Shown: piece after piece, positions 1-9,434 of the stretch
How the letters are laid out: each line of letters starts with the position of its first letter
How positions within the stretch are numbered: position 1 is the first letter of the stretch
NCBI GenBank assembly: GCA_027575805.1
Contig: JANBPU010000412.1
Coordinates: 1-12,278 of the forward strand
Length of the DNA stretch: 12,278 nt
Reading direction: 5' to 3'
Source of the DNA: Mycoemilia scoparia
Lineage: Eukaryota > Kickxellomycota > Kickxellomycetes > Kickxellales > Kickxellaceae
Notes under the pieces: model-generated
Told to the model about the DNA's origin: nothing
What the model saw: the letters and a program-made list of their open reading frames with translations, nothing else
Database searches by the model: none
Translations under genes and position numbers: made by a program

Positions 1-77
1 GGCTAAGCAACCTTGCACTTATTTTGGAACAAACCACTACCACACAACCTTGCACTTATTTGTGAACAGAGGGAGTA
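1..77 (-). mobile_element. Terminal part of a mariner/Stowaway-like transposon, cut by the window edge
   Basis: Read on the minus strand, the sequence from 77 starts with TA followed by CTCCCTCTGTTCACAAATAA and then GTGCAAGGTTG. A TA dinucleotide next to CTCCCTC(C/T)GT...AAATAAGTGC is the terminal inverted repeat style known from Tc1/mariner elements and Stowaway MITEs. The terminal motif occurs twice as a direct repeat with a 37-nt offset: CAACCTTGCACTTATTT begins at 8 and again at 45. The element therefore ends at 75, with TA at 76-77 as the presumed target duplication, and runs out of the window to the left. No transposase is visible here. The family assignment rests on the terminus only. 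Confidence 0.55.
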
Positions 78-78
78 T

Positions 79-84
79 TTTATT
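79..84 (-). terminator. Putative poly(A) signal of FCF1
   Basis: The minus strand carries AATAAA here, about 90 nt downstream of the FCF1 stop codon. It lies only 2 nt outside the TA that borders the mariner-like terminus, so cleavage would fall inside or next to the transposon end. The position suits a fungal 3' end signal, but the hexamer is common in AT-rich DNA. Confidence 0.35.
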
Positions 85-171
85 ATACTGCGCAGCATTT
101 TAACTAGCTAACTAAATAACCAACGCAGTGCTGATTGGTTGATCAAAAAACCACTAGGAAAGTAGTTCAAA

Positions 172-1387
172 TTAATTTTTTGGGGCGCCATAGGCTTCAG
201 GCAATCTTTCAATAGAAAACTGGTGGTTATTAATATACATGAGTGGAATACCAGGGATCTTTCGAAGTCTGCGTTTAAGATCTCGATCACAAGTAGCGAC
301 AATATAACACCGATGCTACAAATACACACACAGATAATATAAATATTTGTGGGCTTGGTATTTTTTCTATATGTGAGTTGGCGGCAAGTTAAAGGAGAAA
401 ATTTAAAAGAAAGAGAGGGGGTTGTATGATGCTTACTTGAGTTACTCTTTGTACTATACAGTCGTCAGCGTATGTACCTTTATGTGAACAAGGTAATCTT
501 TCGAATCGAGGATCTCTTGCAATTCTATTATAAGTGTATATTATTATTAATGATAAATGATAGACAATGGAAATATAATCTATTTCTCGTTATTATTATT
601 ATTATTATTATCAGCGATTAATTGTGAAGAGAGAAAGGTTACCTTAGGGCAATTCGATATTTAGGACCCAATTTTTCCAACTCAGCCATTACACAATCGC
701 TAATACAGGGAACACATTTTGCGTAAAGACAATCCATCATGGCCTTAACTATTTCGAGTTTATTTTGGATAGCAAAGTTGATGAAATTTGTATCGACAAT
801 GACATGATAGGGTGGGCCCAGAGCTGTGTTGTATTTAAAGAACATTGAGCTAGCTTCTTTTTGGCTATATATGTACATGTGTATGGGTATGAGAATATTG
901 TAAATATTGATTTTGTGTTCTCTTGGAGAAGAGATCAAGTATCAGTGATGACGATGGTGAGTGGTACTTACATATGTTTGACGGCTTTCTTTTCTTCTTG
1001 TTCTTTTTTTTCTTGCTCTTTTATTTGATTTGATTTACTATTATATCCATATATTTGTTAATAATACAAAGTTAGTTGGTTGGTTAGTGCATAAATAGGC
1101 GGTGTTGAATTGAATATATATATATACAGTTCTATGTATTTTACAACTTACAGTCTGGTATCGGTTGGTTTGATTTGTCTCCGTACTGCTAAAAATTTTC
1201 TTTGTTGCTTAGCTTTACCCTACAAGAGAACGTATCAATAAAGAAAGGGAGAGAAAATGAATTTAGAATTGGAGTTGAAGTTTTTTTGTGAAGCATTTTC
1301 GTTATTTGGTAAAGTGAATTCGGAGAATAAAAGTATTATAAGGGCCAATATACTAATCTTTGTATTAATACGAAGGTGGCTTACCAT
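172..1387 (-). CDS. FCF1: FCF1/UTP24: PIN-domain endonuclease of the small-subunit processome (six exons, complete)
   Basis: Exons on the minus strand: 1385-1387, 1152-1219, 972-1037, 643-864, 437-524 and 172-315. They join to 591 nt, or 196 residues plus stop, close to the usual 189-198. Introns: 1220-1384, 1038-1151, 865-971, 525-642 and 316-436; all are GT-AG and every junction keeps frame. The N-terminus is basic ([16 protein letters not shown]) followed by a Lys/Glu-rich stretch (residues 25-45). The PIN domain begins at [14 protein letters not shown] (about 54-67) and ends at EAYGAPKN. The acidic metal-binding residues expected for the nuclease are present: D70 in VDTNF, E107 in MAELE, D140/D141 in YADDC and D159 in TCDRD. 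In other eukaryotes this nucleolar protein cuts pre-rRNA at sites A1 and A2 within the SSU processome. The start codon is alone in exon 1: ATG directly followed by donor GTAAGC. The next exon begins GGTAAAGCT, which restores the conserved MGKA start. I see no damage. Confidence 0.95.
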
Positions 1388-1560
1388 TTTGTATGTTCAG
1401 ATAAAAATGCAAATGTAGAGGTGGAATTTTAAAATAAAGTTTAAAAAGAGGATTGAAATATATCAATGTCTGCATTTTTTATTTTTTTATTTTGACCACA
1501 GTCAATCATCAGTCTTGGTGTGGGCGGGCTAATTAGCCCTTGTTGTGATTTGATTTGATT
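1388..1560 (-). promoter_or_regulatory. Probable FCF1 promoter and 5' leader
   Basis: This is the region just upstream of the FCF1 ATG in the 573-bp gap to the zinc-finger gene. It contains T/A-rich tracts (around 1477-1492) and a perfect 14-bp palindrome about 140 bp before the ATG. I found no convincing TATA box, which is not unusual for a housekeeping ribosome-biogenesis gene. The placement is inferred from gene layout. Confidence 0.4.
1526..1539. promoter_or_regulatory. Perfect palindrome GGGCTAATTAGCCC upstream of FCF1
   Basis: A 14-bp perfect dyad with GC-rich ends and an AT core, standing out from the AT-rich intergenic DNA. It lies about 140 bp upstream of the FCF1 start codon, where an operator-like site for a dimeric factor would be plausible. 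I do not recognise it as a named binding site. Confidence 0.3.
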
Positions 1561-1772
1561 ACCATAAACTATATAAATCAACCCAAGAATTCACAAGCTA
1601 AAGTCTAGAACACGCTGGCACTTATATGTGTATATTTTTTGTTGGAATATAGAGGGAGAGGACTGGATAAAATTGTAGAAATAGATTGTCTTGGAACGAA
1701 TGCATGTGTGATTATTAAAATAAATCCAGAAGCTAATTATATATATAATAAGAGAGAAAAGACTAGATATTA

Positions 1773-1814
<42 letters not shown>
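1773..1814. repeat. (ATT)14 microsatellite
   Basis: Uninterrupted trinucleotide repeat of about 42 bp in the short intergenic region downstream of the zinc-finger gene. It falls just beyond that gene's likely poly(A) signal. Shorter ATT runs occur around 593-611 and 5706-5720. Confidence 0.9.
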
Positions 1815-1829
1815 GTAGACGTATCTATC

Positions 1830-1835
1830 TTTATT
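1830..1835 (-). terminator. Putative poly(A) signal of the zinc-finger gene
   Basis: AATAAA on the minus strand, 126 nt downstream of the stop codon at 1961-1963. The distance suits a fungal 3' UTR. It sits next to the (ATT)14 run, which on this strand is an AAT repeat. Confidence 0.35.
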
Positions 1836-1960
1836 AATAATCAGAGTGATAGTTTTTGTATTTATAAAGAGAGAAAGAGAAAAGACATGTATTTGTCAGC
1901 TATTATGTACAGAAAGCAAAAGAAAAGAGAAAAGATGTAAATTATTTTTAATTCTTTTGG

Positions 1961-3799
1961 TTAGTTGGTAGATACCATATTATTAAAGTCAAAACCATTG
2001 CTATTAGTATTAGTAGTAGTAGCAGTGGTAGCAGTGGTGTTGTTATTGAAAAGCATTTGAAGGTGGTTATCAAAACCATTAAATTCACTGCCACTGCTGG
2101 TCTTCATTGGCGAGGAAGTTGTTATAACTCCGTTAAGAATATTGCTGTTTTTGTTGTCCATATGTTGTTGAAATGGCAAAAAGCCTGTTTGTTGAGTTGT
2201 CATAGTAACGTTGTTGTTGCTGTTATTATTTCCAGAGATGTCGCAATAAAGAGCAGATGATGATGATGATGATGAAGCCGCCACATACAGTTGCTGTTCC
2301 TGAGACTGCTGGTGTGGCAATAAAGCAGAAGCAGATGAAAAGGTAATACCCGATAACCGACGAGCTAAATTATTATTAGTTTCTGAAACGGCATTTCCCA
2401 TTAGAGCCAAGGATGATCCAATATTAGCAGCACCTTCTGTAACTGCTGGACTAAAAGATCCGGGTGAATGTTGCTGCTGCATCTGAAGTCCCTGCTGCTG
2501 TGGCATAATCTGTGGCATTGAAAAAGACCTGGTATTCTTTAAAAACTGGTGTTGTGGCGGTTGTTGCTGCATTGTTTGAGCATATGGAAATTGAGAATAG
2601 GGCGGCACGGAGGGTGTTGCAGTTGTAAGCGGTGCAGTGCAGCAGATGGATGAGGAGGTCTCTGCTGCAGGCGTTTGGTGATGGTGATACAATGGCGGTG
2701 AAGATGTTGTGGAACTGCTGTAGGGCGTAGTAGTTGTAGCTGTTGTTAAAAGTAATCTATTTTTGCGCTCAAAAGTAGCAGAAGAGATGTCACATGGTCC
2801 TGTGCTACCACCATTACGGTTCATATCAGTAGCAGAAGCTGCTAAGGGCATTCTCATCATCATCATCATCATTGAAGAAGAAGAAGAGGAACTACTACAG
2901 TCGTTATCTGTGGTATTGGTTGGCTGTTGTGGTAGCGGTGCAGAATTGATGGCAAATTGAGTCCTCAACATATTTTTGTAAATAGGTGAAGATGTCGAAG
3001 TTGGTTGGCCCACTGTTTGTTGCAGCTGTTGTTGTTGTGGTGGTGGTGGTAGTGCAGCGGTCCGGAATCCGTTATTACCCAAGGATTCTGGATCGTTTTG
3101 AATCTCATTTTGATTCTGAGAATATGAGTGCGGGAATTGTGTGGCTGCAGAGTTTAATGGTCCAGCGTAAATGAAAAGTGGCTGCTGTGGGTGACCAGCA
3201 TTTAGTCTGGTGTTAGAACCACCACCAACAGGCAAAGATGAGGCTTTGGGAGTGGTGGAGGCGGATGGGTCGATAATACCTGGCGGGAAACGAGTAGCTG
3301 AGAATGCAAAATGGTCTGGAACATTGTGCTGACCATAGATGGTACTATAGCACTTTTTGATTACATTATAATGGACTTTGTAGTGGCGACGAAGGTTGCT
3401 AATTACTGAGAAGCGTTTTGTGCAGTTTGGGAACTTACAAGCAAAGGGGCGTTCACCGGTGTGGGTATAAGTGTGCGTGGTCAGAGAAGATGGTCTGGAA
3501 AAGCGCTTGGGACAGTATGGGCAGCGGTATTTGCGCTTGCGGTGGTCCTTGTATTTGGGTTGGCCATCGTCGTCATCTTCACTGGTTGAGAGTTGGGGTG
3601 TGGCTGTGGTAGTGGCAGTGATAGTATCCACATCGGTTTGGGATAGAGATTTCTTTAAGTCAAAACCTACAAGATAGGATTCGCAGGAATCTAATACTGA
3701 CACCGTCATCGTATTTCCGAATGGAGAAGAGGACGCGTTGGATAGAGTAACATCTTGGACAGAGCTGGCGTTGCTGCTGGTATCAGTATTTCCAAGCAT
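1961..3799 (-). CDS. C2H2 zinc-finger transcription factor with two fingers and long low-complexity tails
   Basis: Uninterrupted 612-residue frame, ATG to TAA, with an in-frame TAG shortly upstream of the ATG. Finger 1 has ligands C93, C96, H109, H113 and finger 2 C121, C126, H139, H143, joined by a TGERPF linker. Finger 2 contains [12 protein letters not shown], typical of a fungal two-finger subfamily, so sequence-specific DNA binding in the nucleus is expected. An acidic run (D75-D78) and a basic stretch [11 protein letters not shown] (82-92), a likely nuclear localisation signal, precede finger 1. The rest is disordered: Gln/Pro runs around 251-262 and 411-446, Ser8 at 302-309, Met6 at 310-315, a Ser run around 509-515 and Asn/Thr-rich ends. 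Possible control sites are RSFSMP (424-429, a 14-3-3 mode I match) and RRLS (480-483, a PKA consensus). FDNHLQMLF (576-584) could serve as an activation motif. Targets cannot be told from the sequence; I do not recognise a specific orthologue. Confidence 0.9.
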   Translation of the reverse strand: MLGNTDTSSNASSVQDVTLSNASSSPFGNTMTVSVLDSCESYLVGFDLKKSLSQTDVDTITATTTATPQLSTSEDDDDGQPKYKDHRKRKYRCPYCPKRFSRPSSLTTHTYTHTGERPFACKFPNCTKRFSVISNLRRHYKVHYNVIKKCYSTIYGQHNVPDHFAFSATRFPPGIIDPSASTTPKASSLPVGGGSNTRLNAGHPQQPLFIYAGPLNSAATQFPHSYSQNQNEIQNDPESLGNNGFRTAALPPPPQQQQLQQTVGQPTSTSSPIYKNMLRTQFAINSAPLPQQPTNTTDNDCSSSSSSSSMMMMMMRMPLAASATDMNRNGGSTGPCDISSATFERKNRLLLTTATTTTPYSSSTTSSPPLYHHHQTPAAETSSSICCTAPLTTATPSVPPYSQFPYAQTMQQQPPQHQFLKNTRSFSMPQIMPQQQGLQMQQQHSPGSFSPAVTEGAANIGSSLALMGNAVSETNNNLARRLSGITFSSASALLPHQQSQEQQLYVAASSSSSSSALYCDISGNNNSNNNVTMTTQQTGFLPFQQHMDNKNSNILNGVITTSSPMKTSSGSEFNGFDNHLQMLFNNNTTATTATTTNTNSNGFDFNNMVSTN

Positions 3800-3862
3800 A
3801 GTAGTAGAAAGCAGTTGAGCCTATCTTTGTGAATGAGGTTAAGTAATAAATAGTAGTGTAGT

Positions 3863-3936
<74 letters not shown>

Positions 3937-4127
3937 CGTGTATCTTGGCTTGGGCAGCACTACGCACAGGAAAAGCAGTATGTCTTTTAACAAGAAGGTT
4001 AGATATAGAACAATAAAGGAATGGTGCAGAATAAAGGGTGAGAATATAAGAAGCTTAGACAAGTACTTCGGTAAAGCTGCTGTGTAGTTTGATTAGTAGT
4101 GGGATGTGGTGGTTGCGGCTATGATGG
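3800..4127 (-). promoter_or_regulatory. Predicted long 5' leader of the zinc-finger gene, free of ATG
   Basis: If transcription starts about 30 nt below the TATA-like box at 4157-4164, the leader is roughly 330 nt. The minus strand has no ATG anywhere from 4261 down to the start codon at 3797-3799, although about six would be expected by chance. Such depletion is what selection against upstream starts in a leader would give. The leader carries the (CT)34 tract. The exact start is inferred. Confidence 0.45.
3866..3933. repeat. (AG)34 microsatellite, (CT)34 on the coding strand of the zinc-finger gene
   Basis: Perfect 68-bp dinucleotide repeat, 67-134 nt upstream of the zinc-finger start codon. 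On the coding strand it is pure pyrimidine. CT tracts near transcription starts are known in fungal promoters. The length is probably polymorphic between strains. Confidence 0.95.
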
Positions 4128-4156
4128 TGGGGAACAAGACCTGAGGCAATGTCGGG

Positions 4157-4164
4157 TATTTATA
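4157..4164 (-). promoter_or_regulatory. TATA box candidate for the zinc-finger gene
   Basis: The minus strand reads TATAAATA here, in a locally less AT-rich stretch (CCCGACATTGCC follows), about 360 bp upstream of the ATG. The match is good and the downstream ATG-free interval supports a start near 4127, but no transcript data are available. Confidence 0.4.
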
Positions 4165-4294
4165 TTGAAATTCCCAGAAGACCGAGATGATGTCGATGAT
4201 GATGTTGGTGACTAGGAGAGGATGTGAAGCGCTTTGTTCTCAATAAGCTATGTTAAGAAGTCATGAAATGAAAGTGTGGGTGGTCGTATAGAGT

Positions 4295-4322
4295 CGGTAG
4301 CAACGGAGGGCTGGTGCTACCG
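4295..4322. promoter_or_regulatory. Inverted repeat CGGTAGCA-N12-TGCTACCG in the zinc-finger upstream region
   Basis: Perfect 8-bp arms separated by 12 bp, about 135 bp upstream of the TATA-like box. CGG half-sites in inverted orientation are the usual target form of fungal Zn2Cys6 dimers, although such sites usually have the CGG triplets facing inwards. Here they are at the outer ends, so the fit is only loose. Confidence 0.3.
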
Positions 4323-4329
4323 AAGCGAC

Positions 4330-4880
4330 TGGTATGCATCTGGCCGCAAAATAATAAATTGGTGCTTTTCTATCTCGCGCTCCAGCCGTTATTTTTGGTA
4401 AATTAATATTAGCAGAACCAACCCTTTTCTCAACGTGTACAAAACAGATACAGTGACCCTCCCCCTAGCGATTCGTAAGTGTGAGTGTGTGGGTTTGCTT
4501 GAGCTAATAATAAAAGAACTCAGTCATTTTTGTTCTTTGCGGTGGCCCATCTACTTGTGTAACGCAGCTTTGTCAATATTGCCTGCAGGTAACACATTGT
4601 GCGTACTTTGGATGCACAGAGGTATTCGATTAAAGGAGGTTCTTACCCTGTCTGGCTGGCTGTGTGTGAGGTTAATTAGTAGTTCAACCCAAAGCGATTC
4701 TTTTTATATATTTGCCATGCATATGGATAGAGCTGTGGAGAAGAGAGACTGGGTCTTAAAATAACATTGGGAGCCCCTATCAGACTTTTCTGTGTGTGCA
4801 TATGTTGCAAATGGACCATTATTCAATGACAAGTTACCCGATTTGGGATATAATATATCCAGCCTGACGCAGTCCATGGT
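4330..4880. other. Intergenic stretch with no supported gene
   Basis: Beyond the zinc-finger promoter I see no reading frame that starts with ATG and looks like a protein. The longest open frame (from 4435 to 4764) begins with GTG, has no recognisable motif and shows no coding bias. There is no tRNA-like B box or rRNA-like sequence. Confidence 0.6.
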
Positions 4881-4984
4881 ATATGGGTAGTTATTTTTGA
4901 AGTGTGACTATTTGATAATCAACTGTGATGGCGCCTATATTCATTGGTCACAAAAAGGTACCCTTCAAAAATTATTACCCATAT
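4881..4984. mobile_element. MITE-like element, copy 1 (104 bp)
   Basis: Terminal inverted repeats of about 24-30 bp. The left end begins ATATGGGTAGTTATTTTTGA; the reverse complement of the right end begins ATATGGGTAATAATTTTTGA. The inner parts continue loosely as GTGTGAC and GTCACA. The interior is related to that of the copy at 10205-10326 when one of them is reverse-complemented, for example around GGCGCCATCACAG versus GGGGCAATCACAG. It is too short to encode a transposase, so it would be non-autonomous. I could not identify clear target-site duplications. Confidence 0.7.
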
Positions 4985-5111
4985 GGCAAGCTTATTGGAA
5001 TGGCAGATACCTCAGGAACAACCCCAGGGGGTATATCAAGTATGCCCCCCACTGCACGCCCCTCCCTTTCTATATATCAGACACTCGTTTATCTTTTATG
5101 ATATATATAAA

Positions 5112-5134
5112 GGGTATGGACGGGACCCATACCC
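5112..5134. repeat. Short hairpin GGGTATGG-N7-CCATACCC
   Basis: Perfect 8-bp arms with a 7-nt loop (ACGGGAC). No T-run or gene end is nearby to suggest a terminator. It might be a remnant of an element end, since the same area (5030-5056) has clustered G and C runs unlike the surrounding DNA. Confidence 0.35.
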
Positions 5135-5614
5135 AGAATAAACTTATCTCCAAACAACAAAGCTCTACACCGAAAGGGAACAGACAGATACCCTTATGCA
5201 TTTTAGATGGAGTCTCAGTGATGATTGACCAGTGTCCAAAAGAATATCCTAGTGCCCTTTTAGAGATGACTCGTTCATACACAATGGTTACAAACAAGTA
5301 TTTTTGTAATTTAGGCTAAAGTTAGAGAAAGCCTCAACCCAGCCCATGGGGTCTGTAACAAATAATAAATAGTGTGGTATGACAATTCTATTTACTAAGC
5401 TCGAGAACTTTGTTTTATAAATAGATAGTCTAATAAAAAAGATGGAACAAAGTTCTCTCTCTCTCACTTTCTCACTGTGTATGTGTGTGTGTTTGTGGAG
5501 AAAGATCTATGGCCTAGGTCTTGAATCTCTCGGGCTGGCTTGTGGTGGCCGGAGCAATAACCCACCAATAATTCAAGGGGTACCTTTTCCAGCCCCGGTC
5601 TATTCTGGATTAGA

Positions 5615-5638
5615 ATATATATATATATATATATATAT
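5615..5638. repeat. (AT)12 microsatellite followed by a GT-rich run
   Basis: Perfect AT repeat that passes directly into an imperfect GT/GTAT stretch up to about 5654. About 50 bp further on, 5706-5736 holds a compound ATT/ATC repeat. Confidence 0.9.
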
Positions 5639-7458
5639 GTGCGTGTGTGTATGTGGGGAAGGCTTAATCTCTTCTCCAGGAATAATAGTCCAAGATCATT
5701 ACTGCTATTATTATTATTATCATCATCATCATCATTATCAAAGAAATTTGGACTTATTTATTTATTTAAATAATGCAGATTATCTTGTGTGGGCAATTAG
5801 CACTAGCTTCTAGTTACACACAAGTATGAGCATGCACTCAAAGCTTCCAGTAGCATAGATGACTTTGAGACATTTTATAACTATTCTAAGCTTAAATAAA
5901 CTTTAAAGCTAAGGTAAAAATAGCAGGTACTTGCTTATTTGCAAAGATGTTGTGTTGTAGAGATCACATACACAAACAAGCACGTTATAAATGGACCTAA
6001 AGATAAACAACAAGACGTTGAGAGATAGATAGTCAGCATATTTAGTAGAGGTTGCTGCTTTAAAAATAGTATACCGTGAGCAAAGAGAAAATGGCGCTGG
6101 TGTTTGGAAATTAGTTACACTGGTGTATCAAATTGCTAGACCATGCTCCTATTATTACAATTAAAGAAATGCCATGTAGTAGATCTTCTGTGAGCATTCC
6201 TCTTACTTTTATATTCAATAGATCACACCCATGTCTTTCTCTATCCTGCATAGACCGTGGGCTAACTAATCAAAGCAATACATGCTGAGCTGTATTTGTA
6301 ATTGGCGGGCGTTTCTTTTGACAAGGTTCATAAACTGTGCTGCTGCAGAATTCTATTCTGCCCACTAGATTTCATCATCAGTGTCAGTCTATTGCCAAGG
6401 CTGGGGTTTAATAACAGGTTTTTAAATAGGTTGATGAGCTTGGTTTGATCTCCGCATATATACTTATTGATTACGTAGACCGTTTAGCAAGTACATGGGT
6501 TGATGGTCTATTATTATATGTAATCAAGAATACCAACTCTTAATTTTTTATACGAATAGATAAGGGGGCAGTTGGGTTTATTATTAAATTGTTTTTTTAT
6601 TAACCACAATCTATTTTTGTGATGCTTAAACAATTTTTGATTTGGTATTAATATTGGAAGTGTTCTTTTCTTTTTAGAGTTAGTTTATGTCAGACAAATA
6701 AAAATTAAGGCTGGTAACAGCACATTACTATTGTAGCAGTATAGGAGGTGCTTTATAAAATATAATGAAATTAAAAAGAGTGTTATACTATAATTAAAAT
6801 ATAAATTACGCAGATTAAACTAAACTAGACTAGACCAGACTAGTAGGGTAATGTGTGCATTCTAAAGATAAGCTGCATATTGCTCTCCTTGTTCAATTGT
6901 TTTTTGTTCATTTTCTTGGGATGACTTTGATGACTTGGTTATTATAGTATTTTTAATAAAGCTGTAGCAGTTGCTGCTATTATATAACAGAGGAAATTTC
7001 CAATATCTTGTTCGTACCGAGTGATACCAAAGTTTATTTTAACTGTAGGATTAACCTGTTTTTATTTCTTTTACTAAGCGTATTAGGCTAGATGTGGAAA
7101 TTTTTTAAATACTTTCTTCTTTTTTATTTTGTGGTGACGACTGATGATGAGTTGTGAAACCTTTGGACTTTTTTGTTTGTTTAAAGAGAATGGAACTAAA
7201 ATAGTATACTGCATCATGTTGGATTATTAACAGCCACGCATAATCATGCCACTATTGTTCTATTTTATTTGTATATTCTCGATCTTTATTGTATCAGTGT
7301 ACTGAGAAAAGTGCTTACTATAGGTAAGCAACCAAGACATATATATTTTTTTCTTTTGGGTTATTATTAGGTATATGCTGTATAGTAAGAGTAGCTAACT
7401 TTAAAGCGAAGCATATATAAAGAAGGTATTTTTTTGACTATTTCTTTGTTGCTTTGAA

Positions 7459-7484
7459 AAGAGAGAGAGAGAGATAGATAGATA
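7459..7484. repeat. GA/GATA compound microsatellite
   Basis: A run of GA units passes into GATA units. Intergenic, with no gene association seen. Confidence 0.85.
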
Positions 7485-9410
7485 ATAATGGCGTTAACCG
7501 GGTTGTGTTCGGTTGTATGGTGGTACCAAATGGCAAAAATAGAATCATGGTCTGTGTCTAACCCCCCTACCCCTTTTGATATAAAAATTTGTGAATGGGG
7601 ATTTACTACTCTTACCAAATACAGGTTTATAATCTATTTTTAAACTCCCCTTTCATCTTTTTCTTCTTTCAAGTTTGTTTAAAAAATTAGTGTCGTCATT
7701 TTCAGTTAACAAAGGATATAATAGACTAACAGTTGTAATGATGATGATGATGCTGTTAAAGAAGAAAAGGTGATCGACATAATGCCACACTATTTAAAGG
7801 TAAAAGTAGAATGTAAAGAAAAGTGTGGAAAAGTTCAGTAAGGATGTTTATAGAGATGTTGCTGTTGGCTGCAATTAGACAAATATCTATTGCCACAATA
7901 GATACCGCCGATCTATATGGTCATTTAAAAAGCCCCCTTGACAAAGCTTAATAGCTATTTTTAGCTTGATGTAAAGATATATAAATATTCTTTGATGACG
8001 ATGATGTGGAGATAGTAGCTATTGTGAAAGTAGTATTGGATCTAACAAATATAGTGTATAGAGGTAGATTCTTTGTGTTTGCACCTATGGCCCAGGAAAT
8101 CAAAACAGGAAAAGCAAGTATCAGTTTTACAAACAGCTTTTTGTAAAAAAAGTGAATGCGGAGAACCCGACTTCTTTTCTTTAATTATTGTTATAATAAT
8201 ATTAAAAAGAAGAAGATAAAAGGTCAAAATTCCTGCGTAGGCTTTGATAATCTCGGAGTAAAAAAAGCTTAGTTTAGTATTTTTAGACTTGAATGTGTTA
8301 TGAATACCACACAACATACAAACAGGACGTCTCTTTTTTAGAAAGTCTTTTGGTGCAGTTGTTCCTTATCTTTGTGTATTTTATTTTACTTGGCTTGCTT
8401 GCTGCTGTTGTGTCTGTACATTTGTAGAACAATAATAATGGACTGGGAAAAACTCTAATGGCTGGTGGTTCTTACCACCCAGATAGAGACTGTTGTCTGA
8501 GTATAATTATAACGGTATTAGACGTGTAAATAACAGATTATTGAAATCCATCAAATCCTCTGTGGGTGTCCATTTGATCTGTATTAGAATACCATATGTA
8601 TGTATATGTACTTCTAAATACATAATATATAATAATAACAACAACAGTTCTATATAAGTTGATGTGCATAGAAAGACATGAGGCTCGGTCGTAACAATAA
8701 TATATAAACACAGTATTATTTTTAGCTATCAATGTATTTGTAGATTTCTGAAAAAAGGTACTTCAGCTCTCAAGAAGACCAATAGAAAAAAGGGGGATTG
8801 GAGAAACTAGTGGCAAATAGCAGATAAATTAATTGAAAGGGTGTAAAAACATTGATACGCTTTTCCATACCTTTCAGTAGGACGGGGACTCTCTGTGTCT
8901 GTCTATCGGTCTGTCTGTATTAGCGTAAATGTATTATTACATCTTGTTTAATATACCAAACTAAACTTTACTGGGACCAACAATGTCTATGTAACTACCA
9001 CTGCTACTAATAATAATAATGGTATCCACTACACACACAGTGGTGATTTGGTAAGCAATCACTAATATGCGATCACAGTGTATTATCAATTTACCTTTAA
9101 AAAGCAATGTGCACAAACTTGCATCGATTTATAAAGTTTTCTTGGTGTTTAAGCCAAGTGAATAATAATTACAGCAACTGGATTTGATGTGTTGATGTTA
9201 AGCATGTAACCAAACTATGCATTAAATGTAAACAAATAGTTGATCGACAGCAGCAACAGCAACAATAACAGAAGCAGTCCGAGGATGAGAAGGCACGATC
9301 GAAAAGTTCCAAAAGCATATATATTTTGGAAAAAGGACAATTGATTTTTGACAATCTATTAATATTAATTCAAATTTTATAAAGTACTTGTTAAAGTACT
9401 TGTGCTGTAA

Positions 9411-9434
9411 CAGCAGCAGCAGCAGCAGCAGCAG
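9411..9434. repeat. (CAG)8 microsatellite
   Basis: Perfect 24-bp CAG repeat. A related degenerate stretch of CAG/CAA words lies at about 9248-9277. In most frames these would be Gln or Ser runs, but neither lies in a frame with coding character, so I treat both as non-coding. Confidence 0.85.

Noticed and set aside
2057..3677. Several plus-strand frames antisense to the zinc-finger gene
   Set aside because: They mirror repeats in the real gene (polyE, polyI and polyV from Ser, Met and Gln codons) and have no independent support.
3706..4062. Minus-strand frame overlapping the start of the zinc-finger gene, with a long Ser-Leu run
   Set aside because: It opens with TTG and has no ATG; the Ser-Leu run is just the translated (CT)34. 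It is therefore not an upstream ORF.
4435..4764. Plus-strand open frame of 109 codons
   Set aside because: It starts with GTG, not ATG, has no recognisable domain, and its composition looks like translated intergenic DNA.
4897..5319. Plus-strand open frame of 140 codons
   Set aside because: It starts with TTG inside the left terminal repeat of MITE copy 1 and runs through the element. No domain or consistent coding signal was seen, although a weak 3' part cannot be fully excluded.
5442..5813. Plus-strand open frame of 123 codons with Tyr-Ile and Tyr-His runs
   Set aside because: The runs are translations of AT, ATT and ATC microsatellites; no domain.
7138..7230. ATGATGA resembling a snoRNA C box
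   Set aside because: No CTGA D box at a suitable distance and no terminal stem.
8042..8317. Minus-strand frame of 91 codons starting with ATG and containing a hydrophobic stretch
   Set aside because: The hydrophobic part comes from AT-rich DNA, there is no family motif, and no promoter or conservation evidence is available.
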